DNA of 64,000 bases from an uncultured Clostridia bacterium (GTDB taxonomy: Bacteria; Bacillota; Clostridia; Oscillospirales; CAG-272). Below, one piece after another: positions 9,127 to 18,071 of the stretch (positions are counted from its first letter, which is position 1; each line of letters starts with the position of its first letter). The notes beneath the pieces were generated by a model, which saw only the letters and a list, made by a program, of their open reading frames with translations, was not told the origin of the DNA and did no database searches. The DNA lies in assembly GCA_944381115.1 (NCBI GenBank), contig CALWJV010000006.1, forward strand, positions 1-64,000. The letters are read 5' to 3'. A program made the position numbers and the translations under genes.

Positions 9127-9155
9127 TTGACATGGTATACTTATTAAAGTATAAT
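9127..9155 (+). promoter_or_regulatory. Perfect-consensus sigma-A promoter upstream of the smpB gene group
   Basis: TTGACA (9127-9132), exactly 17 bases, then TATAAT (9150-9155). This is one of the strongest promoter matches in the window. It reads into the small gene at 9198 and probably on to smpB. Confidence 0.85.
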
Positions 9156-9197
9156 ATCATTATAATTATAATATCACCGGAAAGGATGACTTAAAAT

Positions 9198-9404
9198 TTG
9201 GAACCCAAAAAAATTGAAATACTTAATTTTCTTGCAAGAAAAGCCAAAAACGAAATACTTATTGAAGAAGAACTTATAGAGCAAAAAAGTCTCCGTGATG
9301 AATACAGAGAAGAGATCCGTCTAAGGTTTCTCGGAATTCTTGAAAACACATCTATACAGCAACCTGACGGGAGAATTGAAAAAATCAAAAAAAAAGAAAC
9401 TTAA
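9198..9404 (+). CDS. Small charged protein of unknown function (68 residues)
   Basis: I recognise no family. The protein is soluble, highly charged (Glu, Lys, Arg) and predicted mostly helical, with a possible short coiled coil over residues 13-50. It starts with TTG at 9198, with GGAAAGGA about 13 bases upstream and a perfect promoter before that. It is the first gene of a tight run with the 224-residue membrane-anchored protein (16-base gap) and then smpB. Reality as a gene rests on promoter, ribosome site and spacing. Confidence 0.65.
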   Translation: MEPKKIEILNFLARKAKNEILIEEELIEQKSLRDEYREEIRLRFLGILENTSIQQPDGRIEKIKKKET

Positions 9405-9419
9405 GAAAGCGGTAAAACA

Positions 9420-10094
9420 GTGAATAATTATTTTAATCGGACAAATTTTGAAAAAGAAAGCCAAAGATCTTCAAAACTCCCGAAGTGGGTGTGGATCTTG
9501 GCTGCGGTAGGACTTATACTTGCTGTATTATTAGGATATACATCAGGTACCGAAATAGCACTGACCTTAAAATCATCAATTTTACAAGATACAAACGGCG
9601 AAGATACATCTTTACAAACGCTTGATTTTTCTGAATTCCTGGGTGTTTTTTATGGCAGAAGAGGATACAATTTTATTGACTCAGAATTATCTTTTGCACC
9701 GTCATATAACACAACAGTAAAATTTGACAGCGTAAAAGGAACTTATCCCAACGATTTTGCAAATACAAATCAGGTAAATTATAAAGTTGAATTTAATTTT
9801 TTAAGTTATTATGATATTTCATATGCAAAAAAATCAGAAAATGATGTAACGTTTACTTTCACATCACAGATAAAAAAAGGAAATTTTCAAGCACGCATAC
9901 TCAGGATTGACGATAATTACAAAGTAAAAACAAACAGCCGTAACACCGATATAATCGAAGATACTTCTATATATACAGAACTGATATGCAATGCCGGTGA
10001 GACCAATTCAATAACTCTTCCCGGGGGGCATATTTATGTAATTGCAGTTGCGGCAGAAAGTGCATTCGGATCCTATACGGTATCGGTGGTATAA
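9420..10094 (+). CDS. Uncharacterised membrane-anchored extracytoplasmic protein (224 residues)
   Basis: A short basic N-terminus is followed by one membrane span (about residues 21-42, WVWILAAVGLILAVLLGY). The remaining 180 residues are polar, rich in Thr, Ser, Asn and beta-prone, and presumably lie outside the membrane. I recognise no domain. It starts with GTG at 9420 behind AAGAAAGCGG. The SmpB start is 55 bases downstream, so the gene probably shares the promoter at 9127 with smpB. Function unknown. Confidence 0.75.
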   Translation: MNNYFNRTNFEKESQRSSKLPKWVWILAAVGLILAVLLGYTSGTEIALTLKSSILQDTNGEDTSLQTLDFSEFLGVFYGRRGYNFIDSELSFAPSYNTTVKFDSVKGTYPNDFANTNQVNYKVEFNFLSYYDISYAKKSENDVTFTFTSQIKKGNFQARILRIDDNYKVKTNSRNTDIIEDTSIYTELICNAGETNSITLPGGHIYVIAVAAESAFGSYTVSVV

Positions 10095-10148
10095 ATGAAC
10101 CTACAACTTTGTTAAAACTGTTTAACACCCAAATACGGAGAGAAGAAT

Positions 10149-10625
10149 ATGTCGGAAAACAGATCAGGTAAAAAAACGATAGCGTCCAACCGCAAAGCGT
10201 ATCACGATTTCTTTGTTGACGAGACATATGAAGCAGGTATCGTACTTTCAGGTACAGAAGTAAAAAGCCTTCGTGCCGGACAGGTCAATTTAAAGGATTC
10301 ATACTGTTTTATTGACAACGGAGAAATTTTTGCAACGGGAATTCACATAAGTCCTTATGAAAAAGGTAATATTTTTAACAGAGATCCGTTGCGCGACCGA
10401 AAACTTTTAATGCACAAGAGAGAAATAATGAAAATTAAAGGACTTGTAGGTCAGCAAGGTTACACATTAGTTCCTTTATCGCTTTATTTCAGCGGTTCAA
10501 ATGTAAAACTTGAAGTCGGACTTTGTAAAGGAAAAAAACTTTATGACAAACGGGAGGATGCCGCAAAAAAACAGGCAGACCGCGATATTGAACGCTACCA
10601 GAAAAATAAAGGCAGAGATTATTAA
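10149..10625 (+). CDS. smpB: SsrA-binding protein SmpB
   Basis: A 158-residue protein with the SmpB fold. Visible motifs are NRKAYHDFFVDETYEAGIVL, GTEVKSLRAG, DSYCFIDNGE and IHISPYEKGN, plus the basic C-terminal tail that inserts into the empty mRNA channel. SmpB delivers tmRNA to stalled ribosomes for rescue and peptide tagging. The tagged proteins are degraded by ClpXP, which is also encoded in this window. ACGGAGAGAAG precedes the ATG. No tmRNA gene is adjacent; a terminator follows directly. Confidence 0.97.
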   Translation: MSENRSGKKTIASNRKAYHDFFVDETYEAGIVLSGTEVKSLRAGQVNLKDSYCFIDNGEIFATGIHISPYEKGNIFNRDPLRDRKLLMHKREIMKIKGLVGQQGYTLVPLSLYFSGSNVKLEVGLCKGKKLYDKREDAAKKQADRDIERYQKNKGRDY

Positions 10626-10629
10626 AATT

Positions 10630-10676
10630 AAAAAAGATAACTCCTTTGACTTTTCAAAAAGGAGTTATCTTTTTTA
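10630..10676. terminator. Bidirectional intrinsic terminator after smpB
   Basis: A 17-bp stem (core GATAACTCCTT with AAGGAGTTATC) flanked by A and T runs. It separates smpB from the convergent S1-domain gene. Confidence 0.9.
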
Positions 10677-10733
10677 TATATTTATTACAGCCAATTTTAC
10701 TTAAATTTAATTTTCTTACGAAATTTTACTTAT

Positions 10734-11669
10734 TTACTTCTTGCTTTCAAATACTGTTTCCACTATCCTTGCACTCTCTTCAGGCGAATAAACCCAACGG
10801 TCTATATGCTCTTTGTCAGTCAAGTAATAATCAAAGACAGGCAAACTTTCTTCTTTCTTACCTATATCTATTATTACGAGTTTTATTTTCATTCTTTCGG
10901 GAATTATATTTTTTATGTATACAGCAGCGGTCTGGCCCACATTTATTCCCTCTCGCAATTCTCCAAGACCTGCAAGATTCGGTGCCAATTCAATAAAAAC
11001 TCCGTAATCTTCTATTGAACGCACTATCCCCGAAACTGTTTGACCTATATGAAATTTTTCAACATTTTCTTTCCATGTACCCAACAGTTCTTTATGTGTC
11101 ACATAAAGTCTTCCGGTCTCATAATCGATGCTCTTAACAATAGTTTTTATGTTCATACCCACACTAAATCTGTTTTTTGGATGCGATATCCGCGAAACGG
11201 AGATACAATCTATACATAACAGTGAAATTATCCCGCAGCCTACATCAACAAAAGCACCGAATTGCTCAAGGTGAGTAACCTTCGCATCTATTATATCACC
11301 GGGGATCAGATCCATTATATATGAATTGGTACATTCAATTTGTGCCGCACGCCGCGAAAGGACCGGAGTTACTGTTCCGTTTTCACTTTTTTTCATTCCT
11401 ATAACTTTAAAACACACTGCTTTTCCTACTCTTGTTATAACGGCTATATCTTTAAATCCCCCGGTACAGTAAAGTGCCTCGGATCTCGGTATGATTCCTT
11501 TTATTCCACAAAGATCTACTGTAATATTCAGATCACTGTCGCACATGACCGCCATTCCCTCAAGTATTTTTCCCTCTGCCATAGCTCTTTCAAGTCCAGC
11601 AACTGATGTGATATATTCTCTGTTTTCCGCTGTTGATATAAGACTTCCCTCGGGTACATATTTGTTCAT
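10734..11669 (-). CDS. S1-domain RNA-binding protein
   Basis: At 311 residues it carries two clear S1 (OB-fold) repeats: about 140-205 (PGDIIDAKVTHLEQFGAFV) and about 215-275 (IGQTVSGIVRSIEDYGVFIEL). A weaker, more divergent repeat sits at about 35-110. The C-terminal 40 residues are unlike S1. Multi-S1 proteins of this size in Clostridia are often labelled ribosomal protein S1-like; a role in translation or RNA metabolism is likely but not specified. AGAAAGGAAAG precedes the ATG. Confidence 0.82.
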   Translation of the reverse strand: MNKYVPEGSLISTAENREYITSVAGLERAMAEGKILEGMAVMCDSDLNITVDLCGIKGIIPRSEALYCTGGFKDIAVITRVGKAVCFKVIGMKKSENGTVTPVLSRRAAQIECTNSYIMDLIPGDIIDAKVTHLEQFGAFVDVGCGIISLLCIDCISVSRISHPKNRFSVGMNIKTIVKSIDYETGRLYVTHKELLGTWKENVEKFHIGQTVSGIVRSIEDYGVFIELAPNLAGLGELREGINVGQTAAVYIKNIIPERMKIKLVIIDIGKKEESLPVFDYYLTDKEHIDRWVYSPEESARIVETVFESKK

Positions 11670-11906
11670 TTTTATTTTTCTTTCCTTTCTTCCTTCAAAA
11701 TTAGTTTTTAATTTCTTTTAAACCTGCTAACATTCTATTTTTTTTACACGATTTTTAGAACTCCCTTTTAAATTAGTGAGGACAGTATAATAAAATTTAC
11801 AAATTTACATAGAATTTAAGACAAAATTAATGTAAAATAAATACAATGTTATTTAAATAAAATTAGTACCCGTGAACAAAATACAATTAAAAGAAAGGTA
11901 AAAAAT

Positions 11907-12176
11907 ATGGCAACCGATAAGATAACTAACTATGTAGTATATAAAGGCCATCCAGTTGTTTTATTTGAAGGTAACGCAATGGCTTACGGCGACCTAAGCA
12001 AAAAAGCCTTTGCTGACATAGTATTGCTTGCAGGAGATGCTGCAGGACCGATAATGGTTACAATAAAATCTACCGCAGGCGGAAACGCAATTCTAAGAGC
12101 AAATGAATTTAAAAACGGTATATTTGAAGCCCTTGAATATGCCTACGAGCAAATAGAAAGATACAACAAAAAATAA
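11907..12176 (+). CDS. Small conserved-looking protein of unknown function (89 residues)
   Basis: I do not recognise the family. It is a compact soluble protein with no signal and no cysteines, an apparent beta-rich first half (YVVYKGHPVVLFEGN), a Gly/Ala-rich middle, and an amphipathic C-terminal helix (FEALEYAYEQIER). It has a good ribosome site (AAAGAAAGG) and its own terminator at 12177-12202, so it is probably monocistronic. The compact single-gene arrangement argues for a real, perhaps abundant, small protein. Confidence 0.75.
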   Translation: MATDKITNYVVYKGHPVVLFEGNAMAYGDLSKKAFADIVLLAGDAAGPIMVTIKSTAGGNAILRANEFKNGIFEALEYAYEQIERYNKK

Positions 12177-12202
12177 AAAAAGACACGCAAGTGTCTTTTT
12201 TT
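12177..12202 (+). terminator. Intrinsic terminator
   Basis: A-run plus GACAC-GCAA-GTGTC plus T7, immediately after the stop codon of the 89-residue gene. The remaining bases up to 12494 are AT-rich and hold only the next promoter. Confidence 0.88.
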
Positions 12203-12379
12203 AATATGCAAGAATTTTAAAAAATCTTGCAGACAATTTTCCGTTCATTTTACAGAATACACTTCGCTTTTAAATTATATATATTTTTTTATAACTTAAT
12301 CTCAAAGCTTAAAATGTTTTTATTCCATAACTAAGCATAAAAAATTTAATAAATATTAATTTAAGGGCTTTAATTAATC

Positions 12380-12409
12380 TTTACAGTGTTAATAATAATG
12401 CAGTATAAT
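12380..12409 (+). promoter_or_regulatory. Promoter for the fused ABC transporter
   Basis: TTTACA (12380-12385), an 18-base spacer and TATAAT (12404-12409), giving a leader of about 80 bases. No operator of a two-component system is recognisable. Confidence 0.6.
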
Positions 12410-12494
12410 ATGTTTAAAAGATATGATGATTGTTTTATACTGTTGTAAAAATATATAAAACTTTAAACAAAATATCGGAATTGGAGTTTTCAAA

Positions 12495-15400
12495 TTGTTA
12501 ATACTTAAAGATATTATTAAAGATTATGTTTCCGGAGACAGTAAAGTCCGCGCGCTTAACGGCATTACAGTGGCCTTTCGTAAAAGTGAGTTTGTCTCAA
12601 TTCTTGGACATTCAGGATGCGGAAAAACAACGCTTCTAAATATAGTCGGCGGACTTGACAGATATACTGACGGAGACATTACAATAAAAGGCGTCTCAAC
12701 CAAAAATTATAAAGATGCCGACTGGGATACTTACCGAAACCATTCTATCGGTTTTGTTTTCCAGAACTATAATCTTATACCACACCAAACTGTTATCTCA
12801 AATGTCGAACTCGCACTTACGCTTTCCGGAGTGTCTAAGGCTGAACGCAGGAAACGTGCGGAAGAGATGTTGATAAAAGTGGGTCTGGGAGATCAACTTT
12901 ATAAAAAACCCGGACAAATGTCAGGCGGTCAGATGCAAAGAGTTGCAATTGCAAGGGCACTTATAAACGATCCCGAAATACTTCTTGCTGATGAACCTAC
13001 CGGAGCACTTGATACTGATACATCGGTACAGATAATGGATATCCTTCGTGAAATTTCAAAGGATAAACTTATTATCATGGTAACGCATAACGCAGAACTT
13101 GCCGAAAAATATTCCGACAGGATAATAAGGCTTAAGGATGGACAAATAATCGGCGACTCAAATCCATATTCTACGGAAGATGCAGAAAAAGATACTGCTG
13201 CACTTATAAAAGCCGAAGCAAAAGAAAATCTTTTTAAACCGGATAATGTAAACATTAATGTTACAAATGATTCGCAAAACGTTTCAGATGTACCAAAGGT
13301 TGAAAAAAACACCGAAAAAAATGTTACTCAAAAAAGAAAGAAAGATAATAAACAAAAACGTCCGTCGATGTCTTTTTTTACTGCTATCGGTCTTTCATTT
13401 AACAACCTTTTAACCAAAAAAGTAAGAACCTTTATGACTTCGTTTGCTGGAAGTATAGGAATAATAGGAATTGCACTTATCCTTTCTCTTTCAAACGGAA
13501 TTAATGCATTTATAAGCAGAGTACAAAAAGAGACGCTCTCTTCTTATCCGATAATGCTCCAAAAAGAGGAAGTGGATATTTCAGCATTTATTACAAATTT
13601 TATGGGCGAAAATTCAAAGCCAGAAAATGCCGATCCAAATAAGATATATTCAAACAGTGTTTCATATAATCTTCTTTCGTCAATCATGAACCCGGCAACA
13701 AATACAAACAACCTTGACAAGTTTAAAGAATTTCTTGACAAAGACGAAAATAAAATTAAAGATCACTCCTCACTTATCAGATACGGCTATGATGCTGATA
13801 TAAATGCATACTTGACAAATCCAGAAGATAACAGTTATTATAAAGCGGACATAAATGAACTTTTTGTTGATTTGGCAGTTGATCTGGGATTCAGTCAAAA
13901 TAATGCATCAAGTATGTTGTCATCAAGTTTTTCAAGTTTTAAGATATGGGAAGAAATGCTTCCGCCTAAAGACCCCGAAAGCGGTGCTCTCATTCACGAC
14001 ATGATAAAAGATCAATATGAAATTATTGCAGGCAAATGGCCAGAAAACAAAAATGAAGTAGTTCTCCTCGTTTCTTCCGACAACAGACTCACCGATCTCG
14101 CCCTTTACAGCCTCGGACTTATTTCAGAAGATGATGTATTTGCCGCTATCATGAGCGCTATAAGCGGAAACCCTGCTGAATCGCAAATACGCGAATATAC
14201 CTATGATCAACTTTTAGGTATAAGTTATAAATTAATACCGACAAGTGATTACTATTATTGGAACGTCGCAGAAGAGGAGTGGATGGATTACCGTGATTCG
14301 ACTAATGCCAACGAACTTAACGGTTTAATATCCGGTGGGTTAGATGTAAAGATATGCGGTATCATCCGTCAAAATTCCGAAGCAACAACAGGCTCTCTCA
14401 CAGGAACAATTATATACACCTCAGCACTTACCGACTACCTGATTGAAGAAGTTGCAAACAGTGATATAGTTAAAGCCCAAAACGCGACCCCCGCAATTGA
14501 TATTTTCAATGGTCTGCCATTTACAGCCCCCGAAGATTCGCTTATTCCGGAATCTGAAAAGCCGGCAGCATTCAAATCATACATTAAATTGGCAAATGAG
14601 GCAAAAAAGGCAGAGATATACAAACTTATTCTGACTACACCAAGCGAAGACGAAATTAAAGAAGCAGCCGATAGAATACTTGCGATGGCCCAGATATCTC
14701 CAACATCAAGCAGAGATGATTTGCTTAAAGTGGTCATGGAATATGCAGGAGGAGAAAATGGCGAAAACAACGCCCTCATAATACAGTATTTTTCCACATT
14801 TTCGGATGAAGATCTTTATAAATTCATATATAATTTCGTACTTGAAACAGCCGAAAAAAGTATTGTTGACAGCAGACAAAAGGATGTTGACCAAATAATA
14901 AATGCGCCAAGTGATATTGAACTCGATGCAGAAAAAACCAAAATTCTTTTTGGAATAATATTGAACAGCGCACCCGACAAATTAGGTGAAATCGCAAAAG
15001 AACTTGCAAACACAACAAGTATATTCAATTTGAACGTCGAAGGTAAGACGCCTATTGAAATTTACGCAGAACTTTTAACTGCGCTTGATTTTTACTCCAT
15101 CAGTTCCCAAAATCTAAATCTCTTCGGCTCTTTAACATCTGATGCCTTGATAACAAACGATATTAAAAAAGGATATATCTTCACTTATTATAAAACTCAA
15201 GGTCAACTTTCTGATGATGAAATATCTGCTCTTGTTAATGCAATACAATCCGACCGTATACCGACAGTTTTTGACAGCATTATAAATGAGCAAGCCTTTG
15301 ACACATACAGAACTGAAAAAGCTCCTTCACAAAGTGAGGCAAGTAAAAATAAAAAACTTGCAAAAGCATTTGAAATAGCTCTTGAAAACAATAGTTTTAG

Positions 15401-16067
15401 TGATTCACAACTCATTGAATTTTACGATGAATATGTACCGGTAAAGTCATCCTCGACACTTGAAGATAATCTTGCACTTTTCGGATCGCATGATAAAAAT
15501 TCCCCCGATTATATTGCAATTTATCCAAACAGTTTTGAAGACAAAGAGGTTATAGCTGATATAATTGAAGAGTATAACAATGCACAAACAAATGAAGATG
15601 ATAAAATCAGTTATACAGATTACGTAGGTCTTATTATGTCATCTGTAACTTCGATAATTGACGCAATATCTTATGTTCTTATATTCTTTGTTTCAATATC
15701 ACTTATAGTTTCCTCGATAATGATAGGCATAATTACCTATATTTCCGTACTCGAACGCTCAAAAGAAATCGGTATACTCCGCGCTATGGGTGCATCAAAA
15801 CGCGATGTTGCAAATGTATTCAATGCGGAAACGCTCATTGTCGGGTTTACCTCGGGAGCAATAGGTATAATTATCACAATACTTCTTAACATCCCCATAG
15901 GTCTTGTAATAAAACACCTGTCCGGAATTTCAGGAATAGCATCATTACCGGTAGGCGGAGCAATCATACTTGTTATAATCAGTATGACTCTAACTCTTAT
16001 ATCAGGACTCATTCCCGCAAGGATTGCCGCTAAAAAAGATCCTGTTGAGGCACTTCGTTCCGAATAA
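12495..16067 (+). CDS. Fused ABC transporter: MacB-type ATPase, large extracytoplasmic domain and FtsX-type permease
   Basis: A 1190-residue single chain. The ATPase domain (about 1-235) is intact: GHSGCGKTT, signature MSGGQMQRVAIARAL, Walker B with DEPTGALD, and VTHNAEL. After a charged linker, the first membrane span (about 312-335) precedes an acidic, Asn/Asp/Ser-rich extracytoplasmic region of about 700 residues. Three FtsX-type spans (about 1050-1180) close the protein, including the ERSKEIGILRAMGAS motif. Such proteins use ATP hydrolysis to drive mechanical work on envelope substrates or export of peptides and antibiotics. The substrate is unknown. It starts with TTG behind TTGGAG. Confidence 0.88.
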   Translation: MLILKDIIKDYVSGDSKVRALNGITVAFRKSEFVSILGHSGCGKTTLLNIVGGLDRYTDGDITIKGVSTKNYKDADWDTYRNHSIGFVFQNYNLIPHQTVISNVELALTLSGVSKAERRKRAEEMLIKVGLGDQLYKKPGQMSGGQMQRVAIARALINDPEILLADEPTGALDTDTSVQIMDILREISKDKLIIMVTHNAELAEKYSDRIIRLKDGQIIGDSNPYSTEDAEKDTAALIKAEAKENLFKPDNVNINVTNDSQNVSDVPKVEKNTEKNVTQKRKKDNKQKRPSMSFFTAIGLSFNNLLTKKVRTFMTSFAGSIGIIGIALILSLSNGINAFISRVQKETLSSYPIMLQKEEVDISAFITNFMGENSKPENADPNKIYSNSVSYNLLSSIMNPATNTNNLDKFKEFLDKDENKIKDHSSLIRYGYDADINAYLTNPEDNSYYKADINELFVDLAVDLGFSQNNASSMLSSSFSSFKIWEEMLPPKDPESGALIHDMIKDQYEIIAGKWPENKNEVVLLVSSDNRLTDLALYSLGLISEDDVFAAIMSAISGNPAESQIREYTYDQLLGISYKLIPTSDYYYWNVAEEEWMDYRDSTNANELNGLISGGLDVKICGIIRQNSEATTGSLTGTIIYTSALTDYLIEEVANSDIVKAQNATPAIDIFNGLPFTAPEDSLIPESEKPAAFKSYIKLANEAKKAEIYKLILTTPSEDEIKEAADRILAMAQISPTSSRDDLLKVVMEYAGGENGENNALIIQYFSTFSDEDLYKFIYNFVLETAEKSIVDSRQKDVDQIINAPSDIELDAEKTKILFGIILNSAPDKLGEIAKELANTTSIFNLNVEGKTPIEIYAELLTALDFYSISSQNLNLFGSLTSDALITNDIKKGYIFTYYKTQGQLSDDEISALVNAIQSDRIPTVFDSIINEQAFDTYRTEKAPSQSEASKNKKLAKAFEIALENNSFSDSQLIEFYDEYVPVKSSSTLEDNLALFGSHDKNSPDYIAIYPNSFEDKEVIADIIEEYNNAQTNEDDKISYTDYVGLIMSSVTSIIDAISYVLIFFVSISLIVSSIMIGIITYISVLERSKEIGILRAMGASKRDVANVFNAETLIVGFTSGAIGIIITILLNIPIGLVIKHLSGISGIASLPVGGAIILVIISMTLTLISGLIPARIAAKKDPVEALRSE

Positions 16068-16110
16068 AAATATTTTATTCTTCAGTTAAATTAAATTAAC
16101 CAAATAACAA

Positions 16111-16149
16111 AAACGGGAATATTTTTTAAATTATTCCCGTTTATTTTCT
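16111..16149 (+). terminator. Intrinsic terminator
   Basis: An 11-bp stem, AAACGGGAATA with TATTCCCGTTT, then a T-rich tail. It follows the fused ABC transporter. Confidence 0.88.
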
Positions 16150-16170
16150 TAGTTCTTTTTAAAAAAAATA

Positions 16171-16199
16171 TTGATTTTTGATTATTACTATGTTATAAT
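16171..16199 (+). promoter_or_regulatory. Sigma-A promoter for the HAD-uppP group
   Basis: TTGATT (16171-16176), a 17-base spacer and TATAAT (16194-16199), just after a terminator. Confidence 0.65.
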
Positions 16200-16316
16200 G
16201 ATGATATATTAAATGAGTGATTTTAAACTTTCAATGTTTATATTATTTTACTTAAATATTTTGAAAAGTTTTATTTAATCTTATTTTCTAAAAATAAAAT
16301 TAACGGAGAATATAAA

Positions 16317-17024
16317 TTGGAGAAATGGATTTTATTTGACCTTGACGGTACATTGCTTCCTATGGATCAGGAGGTTTTCACCAAGGCATATTTTAAAGAA
16401 CTTGCAAAAAAACTTGCCCCTTACGGATATGATCCCGAAGTACTTGTAAATGCAATTTGGTCAGGTACGGCAGACATGGTAAAAAACAATGGACAAAATA
16501 CCAACAAAACTGTTTTTTGGGATAGATTTTTTAAAATATTCGGGGAAGGAGCAAAAAACCATCTTTCGGTCATTGACGAGTTTTATCGGATAAATTTTGA
16601 TAATATAAAAAATTTCTGCGGATATAACCCTGAGGCAAAAAAGACCGTTGATGTCCTGAAAAAAAACGGATATAAAGTTGGTCTTGCAACTAATCCGATT
16701 TTCCCGCTAACAGCAACGGAACTAAGAATTAAATGGGCTGGATTTACACCGGAAGACTTTAAGTTTTACACAACGTACGAAAATTCTTACTACTGTAAGC
16801 CTAATACCGATTACTACAAAAGTATACTTGAAAAGTACGGGATCAGTCCCGAAAACTGCATAATGGTCGGAAATGACGTTTGCGAGGATATGGTTGCCGA
16901 AAAACTCGGAATTAAAGTATTTTTGCTTACAGACTGTATAATAAACAAAGAAGGAAAAGATATTTCTGTCTATCCTCACGGAAGTTTTTCTGATTTGCTG
17001 AAATTTTTAAAAATCGAAAAATAA
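16317..17024 (+). CDS. HAD-superfamily hydrolase
   Basis: This 235-residue protein has all HAD phosphatase motifs: nucleophile FDLDGTLLP (about 7-15), the Thr-containing GLATNP, the lysine site CKPNTDYY, and the metal site MVGNDVCEDM. A helical cap lies between the first and second motifs, as in the phosphoglycolate-phosphatase-like subgroup. The substrate cannot be read from the sequence. It begins with TTG after ACGGAGAA and lies 75 bases before uppP. UppP releases phosphate from a lipid carrier, but a shared pathway is not evident. Confidence 0.85.
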   Translation: MEKWILFDLDGTLLPMDQEVFTKAYFKELAKKLAPYGYDPEVLVNAIWSGTADMVKNNGQNTNKTVFWDRFFKIFGEGAKNHLSVIDEFYRINFDNIKNFCGYNPEAKKTVDVLKKNGYKVGLATNPIFPLTATELRIKWAGFTPEDFKFYTTYENSYYCKPNTDYYKSILEKYGISPENCIMVGNDVCEDMVAEKLGIKVFLLTDCIINKEGKDISVYPHGSFSDLLKFLKIEK

Positions 17025-17099
17025 CCAATATGGCAGTTCTGCATACATTGCCTGTTATGCGCATAAACTTTGTAAAAACAGTTTAAAGGAGAACCTGCC

Positions 17100-17993
17100 G
17101 TGGAAAAAATAAACCTGATTGAACTTCTGAAAATTGTTTTAATCGGAATTATAGAAGGTATTACCGAATGGCTACCAATAAGCAGTACCGGACACATGCT
17201 GCTTTTTGACTCATTTATACCTCTGAACGCAACAGAAGAATTCAAAGAAATGTTTTTCGTTGTAATACAACTCGGCGCAATACTTGCAGTTTTTGTAATG
17301 TTCCGAAAAAAAATGATACCTTTCGGTATAAAATCAATATTAGATCTTAAAGATAACAGTTTGGCACAGAACAACGAAAAAAAAACCACCGAAAAAAAGA
17401 GTCTATATATAAAAAAAGATATATTTATGATGTGGGTCAAGGTAGCGGTCGCTTGCATTCCGTCTGCTATCCTCGGCCTTGTCTTTGATGACTTTCTTGA
17501 AAAATATTTCGGAAACACATTGACTATCTCTATAATGCTGATATTTTACGGTATACTTTTTATCGTCATTGAGTATCTAAACAAAAACAGGACACCAAAA
17601 ACTAACAGTATAGATGATATAGGGTACAAAACAGCAATTATAATAGGACTTTTCCAGGTGCTGTCTATGATACCCGGCACCTCACGGTCAGGTGCAACAA
17701 TAATCGGTGCACTGATAATAGGGGTCTCACGCGTTGCGGCAGCGGAATTTACTTTTTTTCTCGCAATACCTACGATGCTCGGAGCAAGCACACTGAAAAT
17801 TATAAAATTCGGATTTGATTTTTCAACAGCGGAGATTTTAACTCTTATACTTGGTTCGACAGTCGCATTCACCGTTTCGGTTTTTGCAATAAAATTTTTG
17901 ATGAATTTTGTTAAGCGTCACGATTTTAAATTTTTCGGGTACTACCGGATCGCACTCGGAATAATAGTACTTGCTGTATTTTTCTTAAATTAA
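17100..17993 (+). CDS. uppP: Undecaprenyl-diphosphate phosphatase UppP (BacA)
   Basis: A 297-residue membrane protein with about eight spans and both family signatures: EGITEWLPISSTGHM (about 20-34) and PGTSRSGATI near residue 197. It removes a phosphate from undecaprenyl diphosphate to recycle the lipid carrier used in peptidoglycan assembly, and it confers tolerance to bacitracin. A Lys/Glu-rich insertion (about 84-104) lies between spans. The GTG start follows AAAGGAGAA. Confidence 0.96.
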   Translation: MEKINLIELLKIVLIGIIEGITEWLPISSTGHMLLFDSFIPLNATEEFKEMFFVVIQLGAILAVFVMFRKKMIPFGIKSILDLKDNSLAQNNEKKTTEKKSLYIKKDIFMMWVKVAVACIPSAILGLVFDDFLEKYFGNTLTISIMLIFYGILFIVIEYLNKNRTPKTNSIDDIGYKTAIIIGLFQVLSMIPGTSRSGATIIGALIIGVSRVAAAEFTFFLAIPTMLGASTLKIIKFGFDFSTAEILTLILGSTVAFTVSVFAIKFLMNFVKRHDFKFFGYYRIALGIIVLAVFFLN

Positions 17994-18071
17994 ATTTTTT
18001 TAATATCGTATAACACGTATGCCCTAAACCAATGATAGAACTGCATAATGCAGCCAAACGGAGAAATAAAA

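Noticed and set aside
10626..10733. tmRNA (ssrA) next to smpB
   Set aside because: Only a terminator and AT-rich DNA lie here; no tag-peptide frame or tRNA-like ends.
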